Origin: Metabacillus lacus
GTDB taxonomy: Bacteria; Bacillota; Bacilli; Bacillales; Bacillaceae
NCBI RefSeq assembly: GCF_009674805.1
Contig: NZ_WKKI01000002.1
Span: 124,001 to 188,000 of the forward strand
DNA length: 64,000 nt
Direction of reading: 5' to 3'
The notes beneath the pieces are model-generated. The model did not search any database. It saw nothing but the letters and a program-made list of their open reading frames with translations, and was not told the origin of the DNA. The translations under genes were made by a program, and so were the position numbers. Shown here piece by piece: positions 33,982 through 43,129 of the stretch (its first letter is position 1; each line of letters starts with the position of its first letter).

Positions 33982-35159
33982 TTTTCCAGCCACTCCCTTA
34001 TAGCACTTTCTGTATTGCACAGCCTTTTGTTTAATATTTCTCTTTCAGCACTGCCTAATATCTCCGCTATCCATGGCCCAGGCGTCTGCCTGTAAAACTG
34101 GGCAAGCTGCCTGCCATCTATTTGTAAATCACTTCTAGATTGGATTGGCAGCTGGCGATATTTCGCGGCTATCTTTTCCGAAGCTTCCTCCGAGAAAGTA
34201 AAGCAGCTTCTTAATCTTTCTACTGCACATGCAGCCTGCTCTGACCCTGTTGAATACAGCAGTTCCAGAGTCCAGCCGGATACCATGACCTTCTCTGTTA
34301 TGGTGCAATAGCTTTCAACCGTTTTTATAAGCTTAACCGGCAGCTTCCAGTCCCGAAGAAAAATCTGTAGTGATGCCGGATTCAGGGACCATACAGCTGC
34401 AGTCCATAATTCATCCGCACTCTGAAGCCTGTGAAGAGGAAGTGCCCCCAATGACATCAGCTGTGCTGCCTTTTCGTTCAGTCCCGGCAGGTGCTTGTAC
34501 AAGTCTGTTTCCACCAAAAGCCTGACACCTTCCCCGACACCCGGACCCCTCAGCAGCTTTTGAAATTCAGCAGTCTTTCTTTCTGCAGAAATATGCTGAA
34601 GCAAAGAACCATGAGTGCTGATCGCAGCGAGTGTAAAGGGGCAGAGTTTAAAATCCAGCTGACTTACGAAGCGCACTGCTCTCATCATTCTTAGAGCATC
34701 TTCCGAAAACCGGTCTGCTGCTTTTCCAACCGTTCTGAGAATTCTTTGCTGCAAGTCTTTCCTGCCTTCAAAGTAATCAATGACTTCCCCGTCTGCATCC
34801 ATTGCCATCGCATTGATAGTAAAATCTCTTCTTTTCAAATCTTCCTTTAGTGAAGCAATAAACACTACGCCGGCGGGGCGCCTGTGGCCGATGTACTCAC
34901 TTTCCTGCCTGTAGGTAGTGACTTCATAAGGCTCCCCATGTTCCAGAACAATGATTGTCCCATGTTCTGCTCCAACATCTATCGTTTTTTTAAATAAGTT
35001 TTGTATGTCCCTGGGCTTGGCAGATGTAGCAATATCAATATCTCCGATGCTTCTTTTCAAAAGAGAATCCCTGACAGAGCCCCCGACAAAATACGCCTCA
35101 TATCCGGCATCTTGAAGCTTTTGCAGAATCGGAAGAGCTGATTGAAATTCGGACTGCAA
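33969..35159 (-). CDS. cca: CCA-adding tRNA nucleotidyltransferase
   Basis: This 396-residue class II nucleotidyltransferase adds or repairs the tRNA 3' CCA end. The N-terminal catalytic head shows VGGSVRDSLLKRSIGDIDIA (GGxVRD and the DxD metal site), RRDFTINAMAM and EDALRMMRAVRF. The start is TTG 35159 with GGGGGAG five bases upstream. It lies 2 nt after bshA and overlaps birA. Confidence 0.95.
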   Translation of the reverse strand: MQSEFQSALPILQKLQDAGYEAYFVGGSVRDSLLKRSIGDIDIATSAKPRDIQNLFKKTIDVGAEHGTIIVLEHGEPYEVTTYRQESEYIGHRRPAGVVFIASLKEDLKRRDFTINAMAMDADGEVIDYFEGRKDLQQRILRTVGKAADRFSEDALRMMRAVRFVSQLDFKLCPFTLAAISTHGSLLQHISAERKTAEFQKLLRGPGVGEGVRLLVETDLYKHLPGLNEKAAQLMSLGALPLHRLQSADELWTAAVWSLNPASLQIFLRDWKLPVKLIKTVESYCTITEKVMVSGWTLELLYSTGSEQAACAVERLRSCFTFSEEASEKIAAKYRQLPIQSRSDLQIDGRQLAQFYRQTPGPWIAEILGSAEREILNKRLCNTESAIREWLEKCNL

Positions 35160-35161
35160 GG

Positions 35162-36298
35162 TTACTCCCCCTTCTTTAAAACGCTCCTGTAAATATCTTC
35201 GTACTGCTTTACAATTTCTGAAGAATGAAACCTTGCAGTTCCTTCAGAGATTGCACGCTCAGAAAAAGTTTCATGCTTTTCAGGGTTTTCGAGCAGCGAA
35301 AGTGATTTAGAGACAATCTCCTCGATGCTGCCAACTTCACAAATGTATCCTGTTACACCATCTTTAATGACTTCAGGTATTCCGCCTATATCAGTTCCGA
35401 TGCAAGGTACGCCGCAGGCCATTGCCTCTAAAAGAACAAGCCCGAAGCTTTCTTTTTGAGAAAGAAGAAGCATCAGATCACTTATAGAATACAGCTCCGC
35501 CAAATTTTCCTGTTTTCCTAGAAACAGCACAGCTTCTTTCAGCTGAAGGTCACTAACAAGCTTGCAGACCGCAGTCATTTCAGGGCCGTCCCCAACCAAT
35601 ATGAGCTTAGAATCCACGTTTTTTTGTATGAGGTGAAAGCAATTGACCACATCACTTACTCTCTTAACCTGGCGGAAGTTTGATACATGAATCAATACTT
35701 TTTCATGATCTGCAATTCCAAGTTCTTTTTTTAAGCCAGAGTCTTCTCTTTTGTAATACACTCTTTCATCTATAAAATTATAAACTGTTTCTATTTTTTT
35801 GCTGGGGCGCAGCAAGTCATATGTTTCTTGAACAAGCGCATTTGATACTGCAGTGACTGTATCCGAAGATTCAATTCCAAACTTAATCAGCTCAGACATT
35901 GACTGATCATGCCCTAGAACAGTGATATCGGTTCCGTGGAGAGTTGTCACAATTTTCAAATGATCACCTACCATCTGCTTTGCTAAAAATGCACAAACAG
36001 CATGGGGAATGGCATAATGAACATGAAGAATATCCAATTTTTCCCGATTAGCAACCTCCGCCATTTTGCTTGCAAGCGCCAGGTCATACGGTGGATATTT
36101 AAAAACAGAATATTGATTCACTTCCACTTCATGAAAATAAATGTTTGTCATCAGTTTATTGAGCCTGAAAGGGAGACTTGATGTTATAAAGTGTATTTCA
36201 TGGCCCTTCTCAGCAAGAAGCTTGCCAAGCTCGGTAGCAACTACTCCAGATCCTCCAACATAAGGATAGCATGTGATTCCAATTTTAAGCTTTTTCAT
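35162..36298 (-). CDS. bshA: BshA, N-acetyl-alpha-D-glucosaminyl L-malate synthase (bacillithiol)
   Basis: This 378-residue GT4 glycosyltransferase makes GlcNAc-malate, the first step of bacillithiol synthesis. Motifs: [46 protein letters not shown], and [20 protein letters not shown] with the retaining-GT E-x7-E. ATG follows GGGGAATAGAAG. In B. subtilis mgsA-bshB1-bshA are consecutive; here bshB1 is absent from this place, so the deacetylation step must be done by another enzyme such as BshB2 encoded elsewhere. Confidence 0.95.
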   Translation of the reverse strand: MKKLKIGITCYPYVGGSGVVATELGKLLAEKGHEIHFITSSLPFRLNKLMTNIYFHEVEVNQYSVFKYPPYDLALASKMAEVANREKLDILHVHYAIPHAVCAFLAKQMVGDHLKIVTTLHGTDITVLGHDQSMSELIKFGIESSDTVTAVSNALVQETYDLLRPSKKIETVYNFIDERVYYKREDSGLKKELGIADHEKVLIHVSNFRQVKRVSDVVNCFHLIQKNVDSKLILVGDGPEMTAVCKLVSDLQLKEAVLFLGKQENLAELYSISDLMLLLSQKESFGLVLLEAMACGVPCIGTDIGGIPEVIKDGVTGYICEVGSIEEIVSKSLSLLENPEKHETFSERAISEGTARFHSSEIVKQYEDIYRSVLKKGE

Positions 36299-36684
36299 CT
36301 TCTATTCCCCTAACAAATCTTTAGATAAAAGCAGAGAAAGCCTGATGCAGCAGCGTCTCTCAGCTCAAGATACCCTCTCTGCCCTACCTTCTTGCCCTGC
36401 AGGCAATATTTTTTTTCCATCTAAAGCAGCCTGTAGCATGGCGTGTGAAAAGGCTGCCGTGCTTGTTTCCTTCTTAATGAACCAACAGCAGCAAGTGTTC
36501 ACAAGCTTCCCTGCCATCCATTTTCATTGTAGCCGAAAAGCTGATAAAATTATCAAAAGCATAAGTTCTTACACTTATTATGTAGGTGAAAGTTGCTTTT
36601 AAAGTTCAGCCTCTGTTTGCAGGCATGGCCAGAGCATACACTGCTCCTATCCAGCAAATCATACCTCCGCTTTTTTGTTCCTTT
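36299..36684. other. 386-bp gap at the usual site of bshB1
   Basis: All six frames are broken and no BshB1 motif (AHPDDVEIGMGG-type) can be read on either strand. A small start-like site (GGAGGT followed by ATG) on the minus strand near 36660 leads to only 18 codons. A promoter candidate lies at 36526-36556. I see nothing else. Confidence 0.55.
36526..36556 (-). promoter_or_regulatory. Promoter candidate of bshA-cca-birA
   Basis: TTGATA (36556-36551) and TACAAT (36531-36526) lie 19 nt apart on the minus strand, about 230 nt before bshA. The spacing is long, so this is uncertain. Confidence 0.4.
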
Positions 36685-37110
36685 TTATTCTTCTGACAGA
36701 GGAGTTTCTCCCTCTTCCTGAATAACAGTTCTCCAGGTCAGGTCTCCTCTTTGGAGTCCTTTAATCAAAATCTCTGCTGTCCCCATATTTGTAGCGAGAG
36801 GAACAGAGTAAACATCGCATAGACGAATCAATGCGGATACATCCGGTTCATGCGGCTGAGCTGTGAGGGGATCCCTGAAGAAGATAATCATATCCATTTC
36901 ATTCTTGGCAATCATCGCCCCGATTTCCTGATCTCCTCCCATCGGGCCGGACTGAAAACGGTGGATGGGCAGCCCCGTTGCCTCATTAATTCTTAGGCCG
37001 GTAGTACCTGTCGCAAATAATTGATGAGATGCTAATACCTGTTGATAAGCAAGAGAGAACTGAACCAAATCGTTTTTTTTCTTATCATGTGCGATCAATG
37101 CAATTTTCAT
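36685..37110 (-). CDS. mgsA: Methylglyoxal synthase
   Basis: This 141-residue enzyme converts dihydroxyacetone phosphate to methylglyoxal and phosphate, a glycolytic overflow bypass. Family text: [22 protein letters not shown] (phosphate binding), [16 protein letters not shown] and [16 protein letters not shown] with the catalytic Asp residues. ATG follows AGGAGGCGAAACG. It lies 11 nt after dapB, probably on the same transcript. Bacillithiol is used to detoxify methylglyoxal, which explains the usual linkage with bsh genes. Confidence 0.96.
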   Translation of the reverse strand: MKIALIAHDKKKNDLVQFSLAYQQVLASHQLFATGTTGLRINEATGLPIHRFQSGPMGGDQEIGAMIAKNEMDMIIFFRDPLTAQPHEPDVSALIRLCDVYSVPLATNMGTAEILIKGLQRGDLTWRTVIQEEGETPLSEE

Positions 37111-37121
37111 CGTTTCGCCTC

Positions 37122-37922
37122 CTATTCCATCAAATTTTCGAGACCGTACACCAACACATCAATTTTCATCGCTTGTTCCACTGCAAATTTTACCCCTGAC
37201 ATAAAAGACTCGCGATTGTATGAATCATGGCGGATTTTCAATGACTGTCCGTTTCCTCCGAATATAACCTCCTGATGTGCAATAAGTCCGGGCAGACGGA
37301 TACTGTGAAGCCTGATACCGTCAAATTCTGCTCCTCTGGCTCCAGGCAGCAATTCTGTTTCATCTGGGTGGCCCTGCTGTTTGCTTTCGCGAACAGATGC
37401 TATCAGTTCTGCAGTTTTCATTCCAGTTCCAGAAGGCGCATCAAGCTTTTGGTCATGATGCATTTCAAGAATCTCTACATCCTCAAAGTATTTTGCAGCC
37501 ATCTTAGAAAACTTCATCATTAATATGGCTCCGATTGCAAAGTTGGGAGCAATAATGGCACCTATTCCCTTCTGTTCTGTCAACCCTTCAAGCTCTTTCA
37601 AATCCGATTCCGAAAATCCTGTCGTTCCAACAACAGGCCTTACTCCGTATTCTAGTGCAAGCCTCGTATGTTTCTTTCCGATTTCCGGAGTTGTCAAGTC
37701 AATCAGGACATCGGGATTTGTTTCTGTAAAGCACTCAGTCATGCTTTCATAAATAGCAGCGTTAGATGTAAAGCCTTCCAGATCACTCAGCTGCATGCCG
37801 CCGAATTTATGATCAACCACGCCCACAAGCTCAAAATGGGCTGTTTCTTCAGCTAGCTTAACTGCTTCTCTGCCCATTCTTCCTCTTGGTCCTGCAATAA
37901 CAACCTTGATTGTCTTTTCCAT
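37122..37922 (-). CDS. dapB: 4-hydroxy-tetrahydrodipicolinate reductase
   Basis: This 266-residue NAD(P)H-dependent enzyme acts in the lysine/diaminopimelate pathway, which also feeds dipicolinate in spores. The nucleotide-binding motif is GPRGRMGRE (about 11-19), [10 protein letters not shown] follows at about 103, and the substrate motif is [18 protein letters not shown] follows GGGGGATTCACTCG. It lies between ypjD and mgsA, as in B. subtilis. Confidence 0.96.
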   Translation of the reverse strand: MEKTIKVVIAGPRGRMGREAVKLAEETAHFELVGVVDHKFGGMQLSDLEGFTSNAAIYESMTECFTETNPDVLIDLTTPEIGKKHTRLALEYGVRPVVGTTGFSESDLKELEGLTEQKGIGAIIAPNFAIGAILMMKFSKMAAKYFEDVEILEMHHDQKLDAPSGTGMKTAELIASVRESKQQGHPDETELLPGARGAEFDGIRLHSIRLPGLIAHQEVIFGGNGQSLKIRHDSYNRESFMSGVKFAVEQAMKIDVLVYGLENLME

Positions 37923-37935
37923 CGAGTGAATCCCC

Positions 37936-38265
37936 CTATAGTTCCTTTTTCGTCCAGCGGTCTTTATCTCTGGTTTGAAATTTATTCATGACCATGTCAT
38001 GAGCTTCTTGCAGATCAATTTGAAGAGAGTTCGCTAAACAAATCACAACGAACAACAAATCGCCAAGTTCCTCTTCAATTGCTTTTTCTTTTTCAGTATC
38101 TTTTTTTGGTTTTTCACCGAACTGATGATTTACCTCTCTTGCCAGCTCTCCCAGCTCTTCAGTTAGCCTTGCCACCATAGCAAGCGGGCTGAAATAGCCT
38201 TCTTTAAACTGTCCTATGTATGTATCTACCTCTGCTTGCATTTCATGGATGCTTTTTCGGTCCAT
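37936..38265 (-). CDS. ypjD: YpjD, MazG-family nucleotide pyrophosphohydrolase
   Basis: This 109-residue all-alpha NTP pyrophosphatase may sanitise aberrant dNTPs. The MazG metal motif is [15 protein letters not shown] and [18 protein letters not shown] (ExxE-12-28-ExxD). ATG follows GAGGTGAAGGATA. First gene of ypjD-dapB-mgsA; divergent from ypjC. Confidence 0.93.
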   Translation of the reverse strand: MDRKSIHEMQAEVDTYIGQFKEGYFSPLAMVARLTEELGELAREVNHQFGEKPKKDTEKEKAIEEELGDLLFVVICLANSLQIDLQEAHDMVMNKFQTRDKDRWTKKEL

Positions 38266-38414
38266 TATCCTTCACCTCAATTTTATTCTCTTCCATGTTA
38301 GCTAATCCTTGAAGCTTTGACAAATATTTCGAGTATATAAAATAAATTTGCCACTCCATTCATCTTCTACTATAATAGATTCGCTACAGAAAGAGTGAAC
38401 AGGAGCTGAATATT

Positions 38415-39287
38415 TTGTTCTCTGAGATTAGAATCCGCAATATTATTTTTATTCTTGCCGGCTCAGCTATTTTTGCTTTTGGCCTTGTCCATTTTAACAT
38501 GCAGAACAAGCTTGCAGAAGGAGGATTTACAGGTATCACCCTTCTCCTTTATTTTAGTTTTGGCATAGATCCTTCCATATCCAACCTCTTGCTGAATATC
38601 CCGATATTTTTCATAGGCTGGAAGCTTCTTGGAAGGATCACTTTTATTTACACTGTGTTGGGAACAGTCAGCTTATCAGTGTTTTTGTGGCTGTTTCAGC
38701 GCTATCAGATTCATATGCCGCTTTATGAGGATTTGGCACTGGCCGCACTTTTTGCAGGCGTATTTATCGGTGTTGGACTTGGAATTATCTTTAAGTACGG
38801 CGGAACTACCGGCGGAGTCGATATTATAGCGAGACTTGCTCATAAATATATCGGCTGGAGCATGGGAAAAACAATGTTTTTATTCGATGCGGCTGTGATC
38901 GCTGTTTCCTTGGCAGTCTATCTTTCCTATCGGGAAGCAATGTATACATTGGTGGCAGTATTCGTTGGAGCAAAGGTAATTGATTTTATGCAGGAAGGTG
39001 CGTATGCTGCAAAAGGCGCAACCATTATCTCCAGTAAAAACGAGGAGATTTCAGCCAAGATTTTGAAGGAAATGGACCGGGGAGTGACGGTTTTAAAAGG
39101 TCAGGGATCATTTTCAAAGCAGGATTTAAATGTCCTGTATTGTGTTGTCGGAAAGAACGAAATTGTAAAATTGAAATCAGTCATTACGTCCATTGATCCT
39201 CATGCTTTTGTTGCAGTCAGTGATGTGCATGATGTTCTCGGAGAAGGATTTACGCTTGATGAAAATAAGGCACCCCTTATCCGTTAA
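38415..39287 (+). CDS. ypjC: YpjC, YitT-family membrane protein
   Basis: This 290-residue protein has about five to six transmembrane helices in the first 190 residues (NIIFILAGSAIFAFGLVHFN; GGFTGITLLLYFSFGID; GGTTGGVDIIARLAHKY) and a cytoplasmic C-terminal DUF2179 domain (about 205-280: GVTVLKGQGSFSKQDLNVLY). The YitT family has no certain function. The start is TTG 38415 after AGGAGC. It is divergent from ypjD and ends in a bidirectional terminator shared with ypjB. Confidence 0.92.
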   Translation: MFSEIRIRNIIFILAGSAIFAFGLVHFNMQNKLAEGGFTGITLLLYFSFGIDPSISNLLLNIPIFFIGWKLLGRITFIYTVLGTVSLSVFLWLFQRYQIHMPLYEDLALAALFAGVFIGVGLGIIFKYGGTTGGVDIIARLAHKYIGWSMGKTMFLFDAAVIAVSLAVYLSYREAMYTLVAVFVGAKVIDFMQEGAYAAKGATIISSKNEEISAKILKEMDRGVTVLKGQGSFSKQDLNVLYCVVGKNEIVKLKSVITSIDPHAFVAVSDVHDVLGEGFTLDENKAPLIR

Positions 39288-39333
39288 CTTTAATGGTTCA
39301 TAAAGGAGCGACTTCAACGCCCTTACCTTCACT

Positions 39334-39367
39334 AAAAAATAGGAAGCCTGCCGGCTTCCTATTTTTG
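39334..39367. terminator. Bidirectional terminator between ypjC and ypjB
   Basis: AAAAAATAGGAAGCC and GGCTTCCTATTTTT form a stem of about 13 bp with T-runs on both strands. Confidence 0.95.
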
Positions 39368-40153
39368 TTGATCTGTATCCCGCTGATTTCTTCTTTCAGT
39401 TTCCGCTCTGTATTTCCTCCATCCAACATAGGTTAAAGTGGAAATAATAATGCTCCCTGTTGAAATGATGACCCAAAGCAGCGATGGATCTGCTTCATCT
39501 TTATGGGCCCTCTCAAAGATAGTTTTTAAGTCCTCTTCCATTACCAGCAGCTGCTTGGTTCGGGCAGTAGCCGGAAGGGAAAAAAACAGAGAATCCTCTA
39601 CTACTGAAATGTGCGCATCCATTCTCTTAATCTCCTGGGGATGAACGTCCACCACTACACTAGGGTAGATCATATTATAAATGCCTGCGAATTTGCTCCA
39701 GCTGTATTGAAAGGATAGGGTATCCCCTCTCTCGGCACACCGCTTCAGATCTTGTAAAACAGTCATAACCGGCTCCTCAAAGGAACTCCACAAAGGATCG
39801 TATTGAGAGCCTAATGCATCAACTAGCAGCCTGAATTGGGTTACTGCCCTTACCTTCTCATCTTCTCTTGCTCCCCCTGAGCTCATCGCTTCGAGTGCAT
39901 GCTGCTGAGAAATAGATATGGTCCTGAAATGCTCCTTTGGCATAGATTCTCCAAGCTCAGGCATTTTTTGAATCTCCTGCTCAAAGTATTTTAGTATTTC
40001 AGCTGACTCTGTAAACTTATTTTGCTTCGCCAGCTGATAGGCTGTATCTGAAAGCTTATTTAATGTGCCCCAGTCATGTGTTTCAACTGCCTGAACAATA
40101 ACAGGCGCAGCAAGAAAAAAGAACACCATCATACCGGCTATTATTTTTTTCAT
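39359..40153 (-). CDS. ypjB: YpjB, sporulation protein
   Basis: This 264-residue protein has an N-terminal signal peptide (KKIIAGMMVFFFLAAPVIVQ), an extracytoplasmic helical domain and a C-terminal transmembrane helix (about 225-245, LLWVIISTGSIIISTLTYVG) with a short basic end. B. subtilis YpjB is a sporulation protein whose exact role is unclear. ATG follows AGGAGGGACAAGG. It lies downstream of ypjA with 74 nt between. Confidence 0.88.
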   Translation of the reverse strand: MKKIIAGMMVFFFLAAPVIVQAVETHDWGTLNKLSDTAYQLAKQNKFTESAEILKYFEQEIQKMPELGESMPKEHFRTISISQQHALEAMSSGGAREDEKVRAVTQFRLLVDALGSQYDPLWSSFEEPVMTVLQDLKRCAERGDTLSFQYSWSKFAGIYNMIYPSVVVDVHPQEIKRMDAHISVVEDSLFFSLPATARTKQLLVMEEDLKTIFERAHKDEADPSLLWVIISTGSIIISTLTYVGWRKYRAETERRNQRDTDQQK

Positions 40154-40210
40154 CCTTGTCCCTCCTAAAACATCTATTAAAATTTATGAGGAAAGGGACA
40201 AGGATAGACC

Positions 40211-40236
40211 AAAAAACGCAGTAAACATTACTGCGC
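40211..40236 (-). terminator. Terminator of ypjA
   Basis: The minus strand reads CGCAGTAA-TGT-TTACTGCG followed by TTTTTTGG, starting at the ypjA stop codon. Confidence 0.85.
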
Positions 40237-40836
40237 GAATGATAAGGAAAGTTTGTATGCTTTTTTCCTCACCACTAAATAATAGCCCAGGAAGATGGAT
40301 AACATGCTGAGCCAAAATGTAAAATAACCGATTTGCGGAAGATAAATCATGAGGGAACCATATCTGGGCATCATGCCAAATACATAATCTATCACATCGT
40401 TATGCAGAGTCCACACTGCTGCTGCTGCTAAGTGGTAACTTTTAAATCTGTAGTAGGGGCTGTAAAGCAGTCCTTGAACAGCCATTCCCAGATGAGAGAA
40501 GATCAGCATATAGGCCTGCCATGCCATACTTCCTGTTTCTGCTAAAACGAGCAAATTCATAACTACTGCCCATATGCCATATTTAAACAGTGTTACAATC
40601 GCAAGCGCCTCAATGAAAGGGAGGTTTTTCTTGAACAGAAAACCTGCTATTGCAATCGTAAAAAATAAACTCGCAGTGGGACTATCCGGCACAAACACTA
40701 AAAACTTTGCCGGAGTAATGACTAGCTGCGGTATATACCATATGTAACCGTAAATCGTACCAAGCAGGTTAACCCAGAATATGAGCCATAAAAAAGGCCT
40801 GAAACTCAAGAAATTAAGCAGATTTTTCAAAAACAT
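40228..40836 (-). CDS. ypjA: YpjA, DUF1405 membrane protein
   Basis: This 202-residue integral membrane protein of the DUF1405 family has about five to six hydrophobic helices. Conserved text: FLWLIFWVNLLGTIYGYIWY, LVFVPDSPTASLFFTIAIAG, EALAIVTLFKYGIWAVVMNL, GMAVQGLLYSPYYRFKSYHL. Function unknown; its linkage to qcrABC is conserved. I chose ATG 40836 by comparison with the B. subtilis N-terminus; an in-frame ATG at 40851 is possible, and both ribosome binding sites are weak. Confidence 0.88.
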   Translation of the reverse strand: MFLKNLLNFLSFRPFLWLIFWVNLLGTIYGYIWYIPQLVITPAKFLVFVPDSPTASLFFTIAIAGFLFKKNLPFIEALAIVTLFKYGIWAVVMNLLVLAETGSMAWQAYMLIFSHLGMAVQGLLYSPYYRFKSYHLAAAAVWTLHNDVIDYVFGMMPRYGSLMIYLPQIGYFTFWLSMLSIFLGYYLVVRKKAYKLSLSFAQ

Positions 40837-40949
40837 CACAGTCCTAACCATTTTATCTTTCTTTCACTAGCTCCCATTATAGCATGGGCACCACATTCCA
40901 GAAAAATCAACACGTTCTTAACTGGTTCATTTTGTCTGAACAGGACAGA

Positions 40950-40980
40950 AAAATGAAAAAGCTGACAATTGTCAGCTTTA
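40950..40980 (-). terminator. Terminator of qcrABC
   Basis: The minus strand reads AAAGCTGAC-AATT-GTCAGCTTT followed by TTCATTTTTC. The stem includes the qcrC stop codon. Confidence 0.85.
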
Positions 40981-41745
40981 GTCTGAAGTAACTTCTGAAA
41001 TAAACTCTGAAAGAGTCTGAAGCTCTTCATCTGTACCCTTAAAAATCCCAGCCGGCATTTCACCCTGTCCCTCAACAGCGATCTTCGCAATCTCTTCAGG
41101 AGATAATCCAGTATCAACAAGAGATTTCCCTGCAGCTCCGCCTTGAAGAGTATCTCCATGACAGGAAACACAACCCTGTTCCTGATAAATTGCATAAGCA
41201 TCAGATTCTGTGTCTATTGCAATCTCTTCCTGTATCTTTCCTTGCTCTGCAGCAGCTTCCCAGTTGTGGGATACGACTGATTCCCAGGTTAGATAAAAAA
41301 TGGAAGCTACACCGAGAAGCATCATACCAGTTGCAATCGGACGTTTTGACGGCTTTCTCTCAGGCCCGCGGTCAATAAACGGTGCAAGAAGAAGTGCACC
41401 GAAAGCAAGACCCGGCATAATAAATGCGCCCAAAACTGTATATGGCCCTGCTGCAAACTCGTATTTCAGCAATTGATATAAAAACAGGAAGTACCAGTCT
41501 GGAAGTGGTATATATCCCGTATCAGTCGGATCCGCCACACGTTCAAGAGGAGACTGATGCGCAATTGTTAAACAGAGGTAGCCGATCAGAAACACGGCAC
41601 CTACCAACCATTCTTTTAAAAGGAAATTCGGCCAAAACGCTTCTGTTTTTCCCGGGAATTCCGAATAATCTTTTGGAATATTTGGTTTTCTTTCCGCAGG
41701 AACACGCGAATCGCCTACAAATTTCATACCCTTACCGCGATGCAT
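40978..41745 (-). CDS. qcrC: QcrC, menaquinol:cytochrome c reductase cytochrome b/c subunit
   Basis: This 255-residue protein fuses the subunit IV-like part of a b6f-type complex (three transmembrane helices, about 45-165) with a cytochrome c domain at the C-terminus. The haem c motif is CVSCH in QGCVSCHGDTLQGG, with a likely axial Met in GEMPAGI. The fusion is typical of Bacillus bc complexes. ATG follows GGAGGGGAAAGC. It passes electrons from menaquinol toward cytochrome c. Confidence 0.96.
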   Translation of the reverse strand: MHRGKGMKFVGDSRVPAERKPNIPKDYSEFPGKTEAFWPNFLLKEWLVGAVFLIGYLCLTIAHQSPLERVADPTDTGYIPLPDWYFLFLYQLLKYEFAAGPYTVLGAFIMPGLAFGALLLAPFIDRGPERKPSKRPIATGMMLLGVASIFYLTWESVVSHNWEAAAEQGKIQEEIAIDTESDAYAIYQEQGCVSCHGDTLQGGAAGKSLVDTGLSPEEIAKIAVEGQGEMPAGIFKGTDEELQTLSEFISEVTSD

Positions 41746-41805
41746 GCTTTCCCCTCCTTTATAAGGTGGTAATCAATAACATTTCTATAATATATAATTG
41801 CTATT

Positions 41806-42480
41806 TTACAATGGACCAGAAATACCCTGTTTGCGGATCATGATAAAGTGGGCAGCCATTAATCCAAACAGCGCTGCCGGCAGGAAGAATACATGAATTG
41901 CAAAGAACCGGGTTAAAGTTTGTGCCCCGACTATTTCCGGATGTCCTGCTAAAAGCGTTTTCACTTGTTCACCGATTAAAGGGGTTGCCGCAGCAATTTC
42001 CAGACCAACCTTAGTAGCAAACAGCGCTTTCATATCCCAAGGCAGCAAATAGCCTGTAAAACCTAAACCAAGCATAACAAAGAAAATAAGAACACCTACA
42101 ACCCAGTTAAGCTCACGAGGCTTTTTGTATGCACCCTGGAAGAACACCCGAAGAGTATGTAGGAACATCATGACAATAACAAGACTCGCTCCCCAATGAT
42201 GCATCCCGCGGACAATCTGTCCGAACGCGACTTCATTTTGCAGATAGTAAACAGATTCCCAAGCATTTTTAATATCCGGTACATAATACATTGTCAGAAA
42301 CATTCCCGATAGAACCTGAATCACGGTTACAAAGAATGTAAGACCTCCAAAACAATAAACAAAAGCTGAAAAATGGTGAGCCGGGTTCACGTGTTCCGGA
42401 ACTTCATGGTCAGCTATATCCCGCCACAAAGGCGTGATATCCAACCGTTCGTCAACCCAATCATAAATTTTATTTAACAA
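41806..42480 (-). CDS. qcrB: QcrB, menaquinol:cytochrome c reductase cytochrome b subunit
   Basis: This 224-residue cytochrome b6-type protein has four transmembrane helices. Haem-ligand histidines lie in MHHWGASLVIVMMFLHTLRV and in the last helix pair (FAIHVFFLPAALFGLMAAHF). Cysteine 43-type residue near YCFGG may bind an extra haem, as in b6. The Qo-site region GYLLPWDMKALFATKVG is clear. It lies 3 nt after qcrA. Confidence 0.96.
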   Translation of the reverse strand: MLNKIYDWVDERLDITPLWRDIADHEVPEHVNPAHHFSAFVYCFGGLTFFVTVIQVLSGMFLTMYYVPDIKNAWESVYYLQNEVAFGQIVRGMHHWGASLVIVMMFLHTLRVFFQGAYKKPRELNWVVGVLIFFVMLGLGFTGYLLPWDMKALFATKVGLEIAAATPLIGEQVKTLLAGHPEIVGAQTLTRFFAIHVFFLPAALFGLMAAHFIMIRKQGISGPL

Positions 42481-42483
42481 CGA

Positions 42484-42987
42484 TTACGCCTCCTTTGGTC
42501 TAGCTCCGCCAAGATACAGCCAGCCGTCCTTCACTTGATATTGATAATGATCCAGCGGTGCCAGCGGCGGTGTTCCCGGTACGTTTGTTCCGTCTTTGTC
42601 ATACAGTCCGTAATGGCAAGGACAGAAAAATTTCTCAGGATTGCCTGGGTCGCTGTTCCAGTTTACAGTACACCCCAAGTGCTTGCATACCGGAGATAGG
42701 GCTACTATTGTCTCGCCTTCTTTGTAGACCCATGCCGACCTTGCTTCCTCAGATTCATACCATGCATCAACCTGCTGAATTTTAAAGTCAACACGCTGCG
42801 GCTCTTCAGTTAATTCGTCTACTTTTTTCACCTGAACCAGATCCTGAGTTGAAATTGGTCTTAACACAGGGTCGAGTGCAAAGCGAACCATTGGCATCAG
42901 CATGCCTGCAGCCATGAAACCGCCTACACCAGTAAGCGTATAATTAAGAAACTGGCGCCTTGAAACCCGGTGTTTTTTCTCGCTCAT
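42484..42987 (-). CDS. qcrA: QcrA, Rieske iron-sulfur subunit
   Basis: This 167-residue protein has a Tat-type signal anchor (SRRQFLNYTLTGVGGFMAA) and a Rieske domain whose [2Fe-2S] ligands are in CKHLGC and CPCHYG. ATG 42987 follows GAGGGGGGAAATTT and gives exactly the B. subtilis length (167 aa). First gene of qcrABC. Confidence 0.97.
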   Translation of the reverse strand: MSEKKHRVSRRQFLNYTLTGVGGFMAAGMLMPMVRFALDPVLRPISTQDLVQVKKVDELTEEPQRVDFKIQQVDAWYESEEARSAWVYKEGETIVALSPVCKHLGCTVNWNSDPGNPEKFFCPCHYGLYDKDGTNVPGTPPLAPLDHYQYQVKDGWLYLGGARPKEA

Positions 42988-43017
42988 AAATTTCCCCCCT
43001 CTATCTCTTATGCTGAA

Positions 43018-43029
43018 GTCCGTACGGAC
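43018..43029. promoter_or_regulatory. Perfect 12-bp palindrome in the qcrA leader
   Basis: GTCCGTACGGAC lies about 30 nt upstream of the qcrA start codon and about 30 nt downstream of the predicted transcription start, so it would be in the 5' leader. It could be an operator or a short RNA hairpin. Confidence 0.45.
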
Positions 43030-43062
43030 AAGGCTATAAATATATAAAACTAGGACATTCTC

Positions 43063-43091
43063 ATGATACTGCAATCTGTAAGGAAGGTCAA
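43063..43091 (-). promoter_or_regulatory. Sigma-A promoter of qcrABC
   Basis: TTGACC (43091-43086) and TATCAT (43068-43063) are separated by 17 nt on the minus strand, about 75 nt before the qcrA ATG. Confidence 0.65.
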
Positions 43092-43129
43092 TATAATCCT
43101 TTTTTGGAAAAAATAAAATGAAAGGGTTT

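Noticed and set aside
36640-36665. GGAGGT-ATG start-like site after mgsA leading to 18 codons
   Set aside because: It was considered as a bshB1 remnant, but the peptide has no similarity to the BshB1 start and the frame closes at once.
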